Shown in pieces: positions 43,398 through 53,034 of a stretch of DNA of 64,000 bases. A program made the translations under genes and the position numbers. The notes below the pieces were generated by a model that made no database searches, was not told where the DNA came from, and worked only from the letters and a program-made list of their open reading frames with translations. The stretch comes from Rufibacter tibetensis (lineage in GTDB: Bacteria; Bacteroidota; Bacteroidia; Cytophagales; Hymenobacteraceae), in the NCBI RefSeq assembly GCF_001310085.1, contig NZ_CP012643.1, positions 4,346,001 through 4,410,000 on the forward strand. Reading direction: 5' to 3'. Within the stretch, counting starts at the first letter, position 1. Every line of letters begins with the position of its first letter.

Positions 43398-45671
43398 TTA
43401 CTTTCCAAATGTGTAAGCGACCCCGAACTTGAGAAAGAATGGAGTACCTGGGGTAAAATGGATTTCTGAGACAGGATCTATCTCTCCGGCTAAGCGGGAC
43501 TCGGTGTCAAATTGCGCTTCTTTCCAGTTGCTGTTCAACAGGTTTTCGCCACTTAGCTTAAACTCCAGATTCTTGTAGGTGTAACTGGCAACCGCGTCTA
43601 GCAGGAAGTAACCGCTGGCAGTCACGCTGTAGTCTTCATTGGCTGCCCGGTCTCCTACAAAGCGGTACCGCATACTGCCTTTAAATCCTTTTTTATTTTG
43701 GAAACTCAGACCACCGGTGCTGGTGATGGTAGGAGCGAGGGGAATGTAATCGTTGCCTCTTTCTTCATCGCGTGCCCGAGGGCGGGCTAGGTTCAAGTCG
43801 GTATCCAGGTACAAATAGTCGGTGATTTGGCCACGTACCGAAACATCCACTCCGTAGCGGCGAGATTTACCGGAGGGCTCCACAACCCCTTCATCCCCTA
43901 CATACACCAACTCCTGGTCCAAATCCAGGAACCACAGGGCTGTATTCAGGAACCAGCGGTTAGCGGGCTTAAAGGTAAGTCCCAGGTCAGTGCCCCGGGC
44001 AGCGGGTAAGGCTTCTCTTCCGCTGGTGCCTGCAGAAACGCGGGTGTCATTAGAGTGGTACCCCATGCCTGAGTTCAGGTAAACCTGCACCACCGGTGAC
44101 ACCGCATAGGTCAGGTTCAGTTTCGGACTGAAGCGGTTCTGCGCGTTCTTTTGCACGGCTGGTATGTCTTGTTCTGCCAGGGCATTCCGGTAAGTGAAGA
44201 AGATACGGTCGGCACGTAAAGCGGCATTCACGGTAAACCGCGGCGTCAGTTCCCAAGTTTCGCTTACATATGTAAAGGCGTTGAGCTCGTCAATGTCGCC
44301 TTTCTGCACCTGGGACAAAGTAGTAGACCGGTTCTTTGTGCGCGACAACTCTGAATCATGAATGTCATCGTACCGGAATCCTACCCCCATTTTGTGGCGC
44401 AGCGGAAAGCCCAGAAAGGTTAAATCCTGCTCGTAGCTGCTCTGGTACCCGTAGATCTCACGGTTTTCCTTTTGCCTTATCTGGTCACCGTTTTCAGGGT
44501 CGTTCAGGAAAAAGGTAAAGTTGGAATAAAGCTCAAAACCGTACTTCACGGCATACGCCTGGTTCTTTAGGAGGGCTCCGTTGCCAAGGGTTTTGTCTAA
44601 AGTGATGTTGGCGTTGTAGCGGGAGGTGTAGCCGCCTTCGGTGTCATCTATAGCGCCAAACCGACCAATGCTGCCGTCCATTACGGCCCGTTCCGGGATC
44701 TGCCCCGAGGCATCCCAGTTGCTCTTGAACGCCGACAGCGAAGCCGTTAAGATGGTGTTTTTGTTGAAGATGCCCTGGTAGCGGCCCAGCACATTAAACC
44801 GGTTCAGGCCCTGAGGCGATTCAAAATAGCCGTTGCTGAACAGGTACTCAGAGGCAATGTAGGCGTTCTGCTGATTGTTGCGGGCGTTCTGCCCCAGCAG
44901 ATTCACCATGCCCACAGCGCGGTACGTATCAAACTGGCCCGCTTCAAATTTAAGCATGCTTTGGTCCAGCACACTGCGGGTCCTGAAATCGGCGTAGCCT
45001 GCGGTGGCGAAGTTGCCTTTGTCCGCGTGGTAAGGTCCTTTCCCAAAATCAACGGCTTCAATGGTTTCCGGGATCAGGAAATGGAGATCAGAATAACCCT
45101 GGCCGTGCGCGTGCGAGACCATGTTCACCGGCATGCCGTCGGCGGTTAAGCTGATGTCGGTGCCGTGGTCAATGTCAAAGCCCCGCAGGAAGATCTGTTC
45201 GGCTTTGCCGCCACCCGCGTGCTGGGCAATGATCAGGCCCGGTACCATGCGTAGCATTTCCTGCGCATTATGGATAGGGCGTAACTGGGCATCTACGGCA
45301 CTGATCAGTTGCAGGGGGTTTTCCCGCTTAGCCACTACTGATACTTCCTGCAACTCAAGGTTACTGGTTTCCAGGTGCGTGGTAAGAACAGCCGGAATGC
45401 CACTGGTCACAGAAACGGTTTGTACTTCCTGCAGAAAGCCCAAGTAGGAGACTTTTACCTCGTACTCCCCGGCTTTCAGGTTATGGAAAGCATACTTCCC
45501 GAACCGGTCGGTCACCGAGGTTTTTTCCAGTTGAGTGATGGATACTATGGCTCCTTCAAGGGGGGTGTTGGTGATTTTGCTGTACACCACCCCCTTTATG
45601 GATACCTCATGCGCATACGTTACCTGGGCTATGGTTAGACACAGCAGCAGGAATAACCATCCCTTTCTCAT
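43398..45671 (-). CDS. TonB-dependent receptor with CarboxypepD_reg domain and His-rich plug
   Basis: A 757-residue outer-membrane receptor. After the signal peptide (MRKGWLFLLLCLTIAQVTYA), a CarboxypepD_reg-like domain (about 22-105) leads into a plug with QEMLRMVPGLIIAQHAGGGK, IFLRGFDIDHGTDI and VNMVSHAHGQGYSDLHF, notably rich in His. The barrel ends with the aromatic-terminated strand pattern expected (FFLKFGVAYTFGK). It starts 11 bp after the TPR gene, so the two are co-transcribed. The substrate is unknown; the His-rich plug allows, but does not prove, metal or metal-complex uptake. Confidence 0.93.
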   Translation of the reverse strand: MRKGWLFLLLCLTIAQVTYAHEVSIKGVVYSKITNTPLEGAIVSITQLEKTSVTDRFGKYAFHNLKAGEYEVKVSYLGFLQEVQTVSVTSGIPAVLTTHLETSNLELQEVSVVAKRENPLQLISAVDAQLRPIHNAQEMLRMVPGLIIAQHAGGGKAEQIFLRGFDIDHGTDISLTADGMPVNMVSHAHGQGYSDLHFLIPETIEAVDFGKGPYHADKGNFATAGYADFRTRSVLDQSMLKFEAGQFDTYRAVGMVNLLGQNARNNQQNAYIASEYLFSNGYFESPQGLNRFNVLGRYQGIFNKNTILTASLSAFKSNWDASGQIPERAVMDGSIGRFGAIDDTEGGYTSRYNANITLDKTLGNGALLKNQAYAVKYGFELYSNFTFFLNDPENGDQIRQKENREIYGYQSSYEQDLTFLGFPLRHKMGVGFRYDDIHDSELSRTKNRSTTLSQVQKGDIDELNAFTYVSETWELTPRFTVNAALRADRIFFTYRNALAEQDIPAVQKNAQNRFSPKLNLTYAVSPVVQVYLNSGMGYHSNDTRVSAGTSGREALPAARGTDLGLTFKPANRWFLNTALWFLDLDQELVYVGDEGVVEPSGKSRRYGVDVSVRGQITDYLYLDTDLNLARPRARDEERGNDYIPLAPTITSTGGLSFQNKKGFKGSMRYRFVGDRAANEDYSVTASGYFLLDAVASYTYKNLEFKLSGENLLNSNWKEAQFDTESRLAGEIDPVSEIHFTPGTPFFLKFGVAYTFGK

Positions 45672-45682
45672 ACCCCTGGTTT

Positions 45683-47026
45683 TTAGATTTTAGAGAGCGA
45701 TGAACTCAACAGTTTTTTTCCTTCTAAAGAAACCGGGGTAATCTGAAATGGATTAATGGTAAAAGATTTTCTGATCAGGTTCTGACCGGCGGCAAGTTTG
45801 CCTAATTTATAATCAATAAGGCCGTTCAGGCAAAGGAGCTCTGCATCCTGGCTGTTGGTGCGGGTTGCTTTCTTGATATGCGCAGAAGCCTTAGGATAAT
45901 TTTGCATGTGGTAATAGATGTTGGCCAGCGTCTTGTTTACGTCAATGTTGTCTGGTCTTCTCTCGTATTCTTTCAGGGCATACTCCAGCGCCTGCGGATA
46001 GTCTTTCTTCAATTCCATGTGAATATTGGCCAGCTCGAGGTCCACAATGTGACCGGCTTCCTGGTCTTCTTCCATGCCTTCAATTAATTCTTCTAAGGTA
46101 TCTTCTGCTTTTCCTTTTTGACCCTGTTTTTGGTAATACCGCACCAATTCTTCCTGGAAGGTAAACTCTGGTAGGGTGTTGGCTGCTTTTACAAAAAGGT
46201 CATGTCCTTCTTTAATCTGCCCTTTTTTCATGGCAATGCGTCCTAAACCACTTAAGGCAAAGGCGTATTGTTTGTAATCTACTAAAGCTATTTTGTAATG
46301 TATTTCAGCTTTGGCAAGGTCACCGGTCTTCTCATATAAATGACCCAGGTTTACCCGGCTCCAGGCGGTTTGCTCTAACCCTGGAAAACCTGCTTTTACA
46401 GCGGCTTCCATGGCTTCAATAGCACCAGGCAAATCGCCATGTATTTCCCGTAGGTATGACACTCTTGAATATGATTTAAGATCAGGGCGCAGTGAGGTCA
46501 TTTTGTCGGCCATAGCAATGGCTTCTTCGTACTGGCCTAGTTCCACATAGGCATCGCACATGACACCGTATACTGCCGCACCTCTGTCATTGATGGCTTG
46601 CGCTTCTTTGGCAGTTGCCAACGCTTTGTCAAACTGGTGCAATGAAAGTTGAATAGAGGCTTTGGCTACTGTGGCTTCATACACCATTACCGCCTCTTCA
46701 GGTTTGTCATCCAATACTTCATTTATCAGCTTAAGCGCGGCTGGGTAGTAGTAAGGGTGATCTCCGGTTACGCGGGCTTCCTGCATGTAAGCCAGGGCCA
46801 GCAATAATTTGCTTTTGTGGTCATTTGGCTTTTCACGCAAGGTTCTTTGAAGTCCGGCAATGGCCGCCTTGGTGTTCAACCATTCACTGGTGGTGGAGAT
46901 AGGTCCCTGCCTTTCTTTCAACTGCGGAACAGCCGGATCCTGTTTGCCTTTGTACAGGTAAAAGAATCCAAATGCCACCAAAAAGGAAGTAGCCAAAATA
47001 GTTAAGTATATGTAGCTTTTTTTCAT
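45683..47026 (-). CDS. Tetratricopeptide-repeat protein, membrane-anchored
   Basis: A 447-residue protein with an N-terminal helix (YIYLTILATSFLVAFGFFYLY) that acts as signal anchor or signal peptide, followed by many TPR units (about 55-430; for example FDKALATAKEAQAINDRGAA and YEEAIAMADKMTSLRP). It is probably a periplasmic scaffold. It lies between the DUF4331 gene and the TonB receptor gene on the same strand and is directly coupled to the latter. The specific partner is inferred only from neighbourhood. Confidence 0.88.
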   Translation of the reverse strand: MKKSYIYLTILATSFLVAFGFFYLYKGKQDPAVPQLKERQGPISTTSEWLNTKAAIAGLQRTLREKPNDHKSKLLLALAYMQEARVTGDHPYYYPAALKLINEVLDDKPEEAVMVYEATVAKASIQLSLHQFDKALATAKEAQAINDRGAAVYGVMCDAYVELGQYEEAIAMADKMTSLRPDLKSYSRVSYLREIHGDLPGAIEAMEAAVKAGFPGLEQTAWSRVNLGHLYEKTGDLAKAEIHYKIALVDYKQYAFALSGLGRIAMKKGQIKEGHDLFVKAANTLPEFTFQEELVRYYQKQGQKGKAEDTLEELIEGMEEDQEAGHIVDLELANIHMELKKDYPQALEYALKEYERRPDNIDVNKTLANIYYHMQNYPKASAHIKKATRTNSQDAELLCLNGLIDYKLGKLAAGQNLIRKSFTINPFQITPVSLEGKKLLSSSLSKI

Positions 47027-47061
47027 ATCAGAGGAAATAAAAGGTAGAAAAAGAAATGAAA

Positions 47062-47090
47062 GACCGGCACCAATGGTGCCGGTCTTTGCT
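47062..47090 (-). terminator. Hairpin between DUF4331 and TPR genes
   Basis: AAAGACCGGCACC pairs with GGTGCCGGTCTTT over AAT. It lies directly after the DUF4331 stop on the minus strand, so it may lower transcription into the TPR and receptor genes instead of ending the unit entirely. Confidence 0.7.
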
Positions 47091-47094
47091 TATT

Positions 47095-49182
47095 TTATTT
47101 GTTCACAATGAACTTAAGGGTCTGGAAGGTATCTGCTCCCGTCTGGATGCGGGCAAAGTAGATACCATTTTTTAGGTTCTTCACATTCACAACAGTCTCA
47201 TGAACACCTACGGCTCTCTTCGCCTTTTTCATTGGCGAGGCCACTAAAACACCGGTTTCATTGTAGATCTGCAGGGTTACTTCACTTGGCTGACCTATTT
47301 TGTAACGGAAGGTTGTTACATCTCTGGCCGGGTTAGGGAAGTTCTCTACCTGTTGCAGGGCCACCTCAGGAGCAGCAAGGTTCATTTTGGCACCTGGTGC
47401 AATAGAAGTCATAGGCATAGGGTTGCCGTTCACGTCGCAATTGATGGCGATATGTCCGTCAGAGAATCCTTCCCATGGTTTTGCCTCGTATGGGAACTGC
47501 GTCATGAACTCCTTGTCGTTTTTGTCAACTCCATCGGTGAAGCTTAACACATCTACTAAATCCTGAGTTACTGGGCTCTGACCTGGTACATAATCATCGT
47601 ACCACAAACCAATAGCGGCTAATACTACGCCACTTACCGCCTGTAATTCAATGCGGGTTACGTCATCCTCTAAACGACGTCCGTTCGGGAAACCGTCCAT
47701 GTTAGGAATAAACTCCAGGTCGGTATTGGTGTTATAGCGCGGATCTGTTAAACCAAGAACAGCTGCCTGTACTAACCCCAAGCTACTGAAATCTGGAGAA
47801 TTACGTGGAGTAACTGGTACCGCCATGTTGATCCGCAGCATATCGCCAAAAGTAGGCAGGAAGTTGTTGATGAACGGTTTGCCTTTGGCCAGCGGATTGC
47901 CGCCTTTTCCTGTTGCCAACTGGTATGGTGGCAGGTTTGGCACACCGGTCATGAAGATCGGAAGTAAATCGACGGAACGTGGTGCGTTAGGGCGAAGTAG
48001 ATAGTTACCGAATAAATTAGGATCTAGTGCGGTACCACGGGTAGCCGGATTACCAAGTAAAGGATACAAACCTGGAGCACCATTTCTGAAGTCATAGGTA
48101 CCTAAAGATTTGGTTTGGATTCTTAAAGGAGCAAAGCCTGGTACAGCTGAGCCAAATTTAGAATCATCCATGTACAAGGCAAGTTCTGGATTTACGAAAT
48201 ACTGCTCAAAATCCTTGTTATCCATAGAAGATGGCGTGGCATTCCACTCATCTTTACGGCCAATAGGAATGATTACTTCATTTGTAAGCGGCATACCTAA
48301 ACGGGAAACCTGTACATATGGTCCTGAGCTGGTCATGGTACCATCTGTATTTCTCACCGTCATTTGCTTACGGCTGGCAGAAGCCCAAACCCCAATGGTA
48401 AATCTAGGGTCAAGAATGTTGAAGGCCTGGTCAATTGGTCTGAAGAAATCAGTTACCCGGTAGATTGGAATCTCCATGGCAATGGTATGCACATTCAACT
48501 TGGCAAGTCCATCAGGCGCATTTTGTGGTCTGATATTGCCTAAGTCCATGATACCACCTAAATCAATAAAGAATGGATCGTCTACTGGACCGCAGAATAC
48601 TTTTGAATCATCAGACGTTCTCATAATGGCTGACTTCATCAAAGCATCATAGTTGGAGTTCAAGCCAACGGCTGATTCAATAGAACGAGGCCCTACATTA
48701 TAAGGAGCTACTTTACCGTCTTTCAGAATCATAGACCAGGTTTTACCGCCGTCTAAGCTTTTGTTGATGGTGTAAGTAGCTTTTTGATTTTCTTTACCCA
48801 GTCTTATTTTGAAGAAAGTGGTTGGGTCTTCGTTTACCTTTTTGAACTCAAAACGATAAATAACATCGTCGTAAGTGGTACGGGCATTGTTTTTTATTCT
48901 AATGTCATAGGCAATGTCCTCTCCAAAATTGTAATAATTTGGTCCGCCGTGTGGAAGCTGAAAAGGGATAAAGTTAGCGACAATCACCACGTTGTTAGGG
49001 TTGGTGGGACTCCGGAAAGCGTAAACGTCCGTATTATCCGCTAACGGGTCATTTGCAATAATGGGGGCTTCCCTGTGGCTTGAGGATTCCAGGTAGTTAC
49101 TGGTAACACCTGCGGTAAACAGGCCGGCTATCGCCAGTCCCGTTACCCAAATCTTGGGTTTGACTCCCGTAAAAATTTTCAT
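47095..49182 (-). CDS. DUF4331 protein with type IX secretion C-terminal tail
   Basis: A 695-residue exported protein. The N-terminus (MKIFTGVKPKIWVTGLAIAG) is a signal peptide. The DUF4331 domain starts SSSHREAPIIANDPLADNTD and covers most of the chain. The last 80 or so residues (NFPNPARDVTTFRYKIGQPS, then TLQIYNETGVLV and GIYFARIQTG) form a Por-secretion-system C-terminal sorting domain, so the protein should reach the cell surface or medium by the type IX system. DUF4331 has no known function. It heads a unit with a TPR protein and a TonB receptor. Confidence 0.92.
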   Translation of the reverse strand: MKIFTGVKPKIWVTGLAIAGLFTAGVTSNYLESSSHREAPIIANDPLADNTDVYAFRSPTNPNNVVIVANFIPFQLPHGGPNYYNFGEDIAYDIRIKNNARTTYDDVIYRFEFKKVNEDPTTFFKIRLGKENQKATYTINKSLDGGKTWSMILKDGKVAPYNVGPRSIESAVGLNSNYDALMKSAIMRTSDDSKVFCGPVDDPFFIDLGGIMDLGNIRPQNAPDGLAKLNVHTIAMEIPIYRVTDFFRPIDQAFNILDPRFTIGVWASASRKQMTVRNTDGTMTSSGPYVQVSRLGMPLTNEVIIPIGRKDEWNATPSSMDNKDFEQYFVNPELALYMDDSKFGSAVPGFAPLRIQTKSLGTYDFRNGAPGLYPLLGNPATRGTALDPNLFGNYLLRPNAPRSVDLLPIFMTGVPNLPPYQLATGKGGNPLAKGKPFINNFLPTFGDMLRINMAVPVTPRNSPDFSSLGLVQAAVLGLTDPRYNTNTDLEFIPNMDGFPNGRRLEDDVTRIELQAVSGVVLAAIGLWYDDYVPGQSPVTQDLVDVLSFTDGVDKNDKEFMTQFPYEAKPWEGFSDGHIAINCDVNGNPMPMTSIAPGAKMNLAAPEVALQQVENFPNPARDVTTFRYKIGQPSEVTLQIYNETGVLVASPMKKAKRAVGVHETVVNVKNLKNGIYFARIQTGADTFQTLKFIVNK

Positions 49183-49706
49183 AAGCTTTAATTGTTAGGT
49201 GATTAATAACCACTTACTACTTAGTAAGCTTTATGAACACATTTACGACGAAAAGTATAAAACCGGATTTTATTCTTATGTTAAATTTTATAATGAATAT
49301 GAATTGTCTAATAAAATAATAGAGCTGGAGATAGTTTTTTAAACAATCTGGTTAAAAGTTTATATAAAATATTTTTAAAGCCTTATTTTTTTAAATCATC
49401 ACAATAATTGCATTTAGGTGAGAAGCTGGTTTTTACAAACTGCTGTTTTAAATTGTATTCTTGTTTTTAGAATCTAATTGTAAATTTTGAAAGCAAACCA
49501 TATCAACTTATGCAGATATGTTAAATAAGGTGAAGTTGTTTTAGAAGAGCAACAAACGTTTTTCACCTAAAAAGCTGTTTGATGCTTAAGAAGTAGGGAT
49601 TCGAAATTGAGGTCTTTTTGAATTAATCCTATTCTGGGGTTGGCTGATGTTAGGTCTTGTGACGTAGAAGTAGTGTATAGTTTTAGGTCATTTTTCTAAA
49701 AATAAG
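49183..49706. other. AT-rich intergenic region upstream of the DUF4331 gene
   Basis: This 524-bp stretch is the most AT-rich long non-coding piece in the window. It separates divergent genes and should contain promoters for both. A short perfect palindrome (49213-49228) lies close to the DUF4331 start. I see no ORF or RNA gene. Confidence 0.5.
49213..49228. promoter_or_regulatory. Palindrome upstream of the DUF4331 start
   Basis: CTTACTA and TAGTAAG form 7-bp perfect arms around CT, about 30 bp before the DUF4331 ATG. It could be an operator; a single copy is weak evidence. Confidence 0.3.
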
Positions 49707-50255
49707 ATGAAAGACACTAACCGTTTATTTATAGCGGCCAAGTTGCCAGATGAAGTTATCACCTATCTGGTACAGGCCCGGCAGGCGTATGATGATCCAG
49801 CCATTAGGGCAGTGCCGGAGCAGAACCTTCACCTGACCTTGTACTTTCTAGGAAACGTACCTGCCATTGAAGATACTTTTATCAGGCAGACTCTGGCGCA
49901 GGTGGCACAGCGGCATTCCCCATTCAACCTTACCTTAGAACAACTGGAACCCGGTCCAAAACCCAGATCACCGCGTTTGATTTGGGCCCGTTTTACCCTA
50001 AACGAAACATTTTCAAACCTCAGCCAGGAGTTAACGCAAGCCCTTTCCTCAGCGCCACCCAAACAGGAAAAGTTTATTCCGCACGTGACGCTCTGCCGAT
50101 TTAAAAAGGAGGGAGTTGTACCACGCGATTTGCCCATCATTTCTCCTCCTGAAGATATTGTCTATCCAGTTTCTTCCATTGCGCTCTGGCAATCACAGTT
50201 AGCCTCGCCACACCCTGTTTATATTGTGTTGGAAGAATATCCGCTGTTTGGATGA
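49707..50255 (+). CDS. thpR: RNA 2',3'-cyclic phosphodiesterase ThpR
   Basis: A 182-residue 2H-phosphoesterase with both HxTx motifs, HLTL (in NLHLTLYFLG) and HVTL (in FIPHVTLCRF), at the usual spacing, and the ThpR-type start RLFIAAKLPDEV. The family hydrolyses 2',3'-cyclic phosphate ends of RNA and was first described as a 2'-5' RNA ligase. It is cytoplasmic. It is a single gene, divergent from the DUF4331 unit. Confidence 0.93.
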   Translation: MKDTNRLFIAAKLPDEVITYLVQARQAYDDPAIRAVPEQNLHLTLYFLGNVPAIEDTFIRQTLAQVAQRHSPFNLTLEQLEPGPKPRSPRLIWARFTLNETFSNLSQELTQALSSAPPKQEKFIPHVTLCRFKKEGVVPRDLPIISPPEDIVYPVSSIALWQSQLASPHPVYIVLEEYPLFG

Positions 50256-50451
50256 AGTAAGCACTGTAAATTGAGGGTTGAAAGACAGATAACCTGATTA
50301 CCTGCTTATAGGAATGCCTACGAAGGTGCATTGCACCAGCGCAATTTACTGTTCTTCCAGGTGAGTACTTTGTTTTTGGAAGAGTTAAGATTGTAGCTAA
50401 TTTCTGTTTCTGTCCTGTTTTCCCGAAATTAACGCCATAACGTTATGTCCT

Positions 50452-51036
50452 TTGCCTGAACCTGAGAATACCCATCGCCACTTCATCCTGCACAAACCCT
50501 TCGGCTACCTAAGCCAGTTCATCGGCAATCCCAAAAACAAGAAATTACTTGGAGACTTGTATGACTTTCCTGCGGGTACCATGGCCATTGGGCGGCTAGA
50601 CCAGGACAGTGAAGGCTTGCTGTTGCTGACCACCAATGGCAAAATGAGCGAATATGTACGGGGCCGGAAAGTAGAGAAAGAATATTATGCCCAGGTAGAT
50701 GGGATCATCACCCCGGAAGCCATTGTACAATTACAAAAAGGTGGCATAGAGATCTCGCACGAAAAACAGCCTTATTTCACGCTCCCGTGCGTAGCTACCC
50801 GGTTAGACCCGGCTCCTGATTCTCCGGAAAGATCTCGCCGGGTACGGGACGACCGGCATGGGCCCACCAGTTGGATTTCTATAACCCTAACTGAAGGTAA
50901 AAACCGCCAGGTAAGAAAAATGACCGCAGCAGTAGGATTTCCTACGCTTCGCCTTATCAGGGTTCGGATTGGAAGTATTATCTTAGGGAATCTTGCGCCA
51001 GGTCAGGTGCAGGAAGTAGAGGAGTTTGCCCTGTGA
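50452..51036 (+). CDS. RluE/RsuA-type pseudouridine synthase
   Basis: A 194-residue stand-alone pseudouridine synthase of the RsuA/RluE branch without an S4 domain. The catalytic Asp is in AIGRLDQDSEGLLLLT, preceded by ILHKPFGYLSQF and followed by the family motif LTEGKNRQVRKMTAAVGFPT, which is close to RluE (23S rRNA U2457). The usual linker between the two halves is replaced by a highly charged stretch, PERSRRVRDDRHGPTSW. The start appears to be TTG at 50452, since no ATG is in frame before the conserved region. Confidence 0.88.
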   Translation: MPEPENTHRHFILHKPFGYLSQFIGNPKNKKLLGDLYDFPAGTMAIGRLDQDSEGLLLLTTNGKMSEYVRGRKVEKEYYAQVDGIITPEAIVQLQKGGIEISHEKQPYFTLPCVATRLDPAPDSPERSRRVRDDRHGPTSWISITLTEGKNRQVRKMTAAVGFPTLRLIRVRIGSIILGNLAPGQVQEVEEFAL

Positions 51037-51102
51037 GAGGCGGCAACCAAAACGTAAGGAACAGGAGCACGCCAGGAGGATTATCTGAAAAGTTTATACC
51101 AC

Positions 51103-51795
51103 ATGGATTTATCGCTTACCCAATTAACAGCACTGGAGCAGCAGGTTAAGGAGTTGAAGGAGAAATGTGCTTTTCTGGAGAGAGTCATCCATGAAGTACC
51201 TGCTAACATCTATGTTTCTGACTTGCAGAAGGGGGTTGTCTGGTGCAACAAAACAAACGAAGAAACGCTGGGTTACACCTTAGAGGAAATCAAGAACATG
51301 GGCGCCCTGGAGTACATGCAGCAAATTGTGCACCCGGAAGACATGAACATACCCGAAGACAGCATTGGACACTACCAGGAGTTTTCAGGAGCTGAGTTTG
51401 GGGGAGTGTTCAGGGCCAAGCACAAAGAACAGAAAGAGTATAAATGGTTTATTGGTTGGGCAAAGGCTTTCAAAAAAAACCAGGAGGGACAGGTGAAGGA
51501 GATATTGTGCGTAGACGTAGACATGAGTCCGCGCATGAACACCGAAAAACAGCTAATCACGGCCCTGCAGGAAAACCTGAAACATAAAAATAAGCTTCTC
51601 TTTAAAACTTTAAGTAACCGGGAGATAGAGATCCTGGACCTGGTGTGCCACGGACTAAGCTCCAAAGTCATTGCCGACAAACTCTTCCTTAGCGTGCACA
51701 CCGTCAATACCCACCGCCGTAACATCCAGGCCAGGCTAGGCACCACCAACGTTGCAGATTTAGTGGCGCTGGCCAAAGAAGCAGGGTTAGGGTAG
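51103..51795 (+). CDS. PAS domain - LuxR-type HTH transcriptional regulator
   Basis: A 230-residue cytoplasmic regulator. A short coiled coil (about 6-25) leads into a PAS fold (about 25-150; IYVSDLQKGVVWCNKTNEET, then MQQIVHPEDM). A C-terminal GerE/LuxR helix-turn-helix follows (about 165-228; LSNREIEILDLVCHGLSSKV, VHTVNTHRRNIQARLG). There is no receiver domain, so it probably senses a ligand or redox state directly through PAS. It is transcribed alone and ends in a clear terminator; the target genes are unknown. Confidence 0.92.
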   Translation: MDLSLTQLTALEQQVKELKEKCAFLERVIHEVPANIYVSDLQKGVVWCNKTNEETLGYTLEEIKNMGALEYMQQIVHPEDMNIPEDSIGHYQEFSGAEFGGVFRAKHKEQKEYKWFIGWAKAFKKNQEGQVKEILCVDVDMSPRMNTEKQLITALQENLKHKNKLLFKTLSNREIEILDLVCHGLSSKVIADKLFLSVHTVNTHRRNIQARLGTTNVADLVALAKEAGLG

Positions 51796-51835
51796 ATTGA
51801 TTTTATTTCGGCTTTTACTTCTATAAATCTCCGTT

Positions 51836-51868
51836 GCCCCATTCCTATACAGGTGGGGCTTTTTTTTA
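51836..51868 (+). terminator. Intrinsic terminator of the PAS-LuxR gene
   Basis: GCCCCA pairs with TGGGGC over a 12-base loop and is followed by a run of eight T. Confidence 0.8.
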
Positions 51869-52179
51869 TGCTTTTTAATGGGATTCCATCCCCGAACCCT
51901 GCTGCCGCTTTCCTCGCCATTTCATAACAGAGTGGCGGTTAAACGATCAAAACCCTCTCCTAAAGGTTACGTTTCTAGAGAAGCCACCCGCACCTATTTT
52001 TCTTATACCTAAAGAGTTGTAACAAGAAATCTTGGTAGCGAGACAATCTGTTTCTTCATTGATTTTGCCAAAACAAGCCTTAAACCTATTTGATGATCAT
52101 AATCAAAGGAGAAGTCTAGGGTAAAAAGTCATGGAAAGGAACAGGAGGTTGAAACAAGTACTCACTAATTTAACAACTT

Positions 52180-53034
52180 ATGGATTCTAACTTACGGCAG
52201 AGCGAGGATAACAAATTTATCCCAATGACTTCCATCGCCTCAGGCAAGGCCTGGCAAGCACGACCAGATGTCTATTATTACACAAACCAGATCGTGAATT
52301 TTGTCATGATCGGTACTTCTTCTCATTGGGTATTGGTTGATGCCGGCATGCCTAAATGTTCAGAAGAAATACTAGAATTCGCCAGAAGCATTTTCGGGGG
52401 TACCGCTAAACCGGCTGCCATCATTTTAACGCATGGTCACTTTGACCACGTAGGCAGTTTAGTTTGGTTGCTGGAAGAATGGGATGTTCCGGTGTACGCG
52501 CACCCTCTGGAGTTCCCGTTCCTGACCGGACAGCAGGCTTATCCAGAACCAGACACTTCAGTAGAAGGAGGGATGCTCGCCAAGATTTCTTCCATTTACC
52601 CCAATGAACCCATTAACATAAGCCAGGCGAAGCTGCTTCCGTTGCCGGAAAATGGCACCGTACCTGAACTTCCCGAATGGCACTGGGTGTTCACGCCCGG
52701 TCATTCACCCGGACAAGTTGCCCTCTTCCGGGAAAGTGACAGAACCCTTATCTCAGCAGATGCGGTCATCACCGTCAAGCAGGATTCGTTCTACAAAGTA
52801 CTTATGCAAACCGAGGAGATACAAGGACCACCCCGTTACCTCACCACTGACTGGACCGCCGCCTGGGATTCCGTCAGAAAACTGGAAGCCCTGCACCCCC
52901 AAATGATTATTCCCGGTCACGGCAAACACATGGAAGGAGAAGCCCTTACCACCGGCTTAAGAAAACTAGTAGAAGAGTTTGACACCATCGCTATTCCCAA
53001 ACACGGGAAGTTTGTAGATGGAAATGAGTCTTAA
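52180..53034 (+). CDS. MBL-fold metallo-hydrolase
   Basis: A 284-residue metallo-beta-lactamase-fold protein. The HxHxDH motif is LTHGHFDHVGSL, and further metal ligands appear in FTPGHSPGQVALF, LISADAV and IIPGHGKHMEG. The fold covers hydrolases for thioesters, lactones and similar bonds; the substrate cannot be read from sequence. There is no signal peptide, so it is cytoplasmic. The gene follows a region of about 380 bp after the PAS-LuxR gene and looks monocistronic. Confidence 0.9.
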   Translation: MDSNLRQSEDNKFIPMTSIASGKAWQARPDVYYYTNQIVNFVMIGTSSHWVLVDAGMPKCSEEILEFARSIFGGTAKPAAIILTHGHFDHVGSLVWLLEEWDVPVYAHPLEFPFLTGQQAYPEPDTSVEGGMLAKISSIYPNEPINISQAKLLPLPENGTVPELPEWHWVFTPGHSPGQVALFRESDRTLISADAVITVKQDSFYKVLMQTEEIQGPPRYLTTDWTAAWDSVRKLEALHPQMIIPGHGKHMEGEALTTGLRKLVEEFDTIAIPKHGKFVDGNES

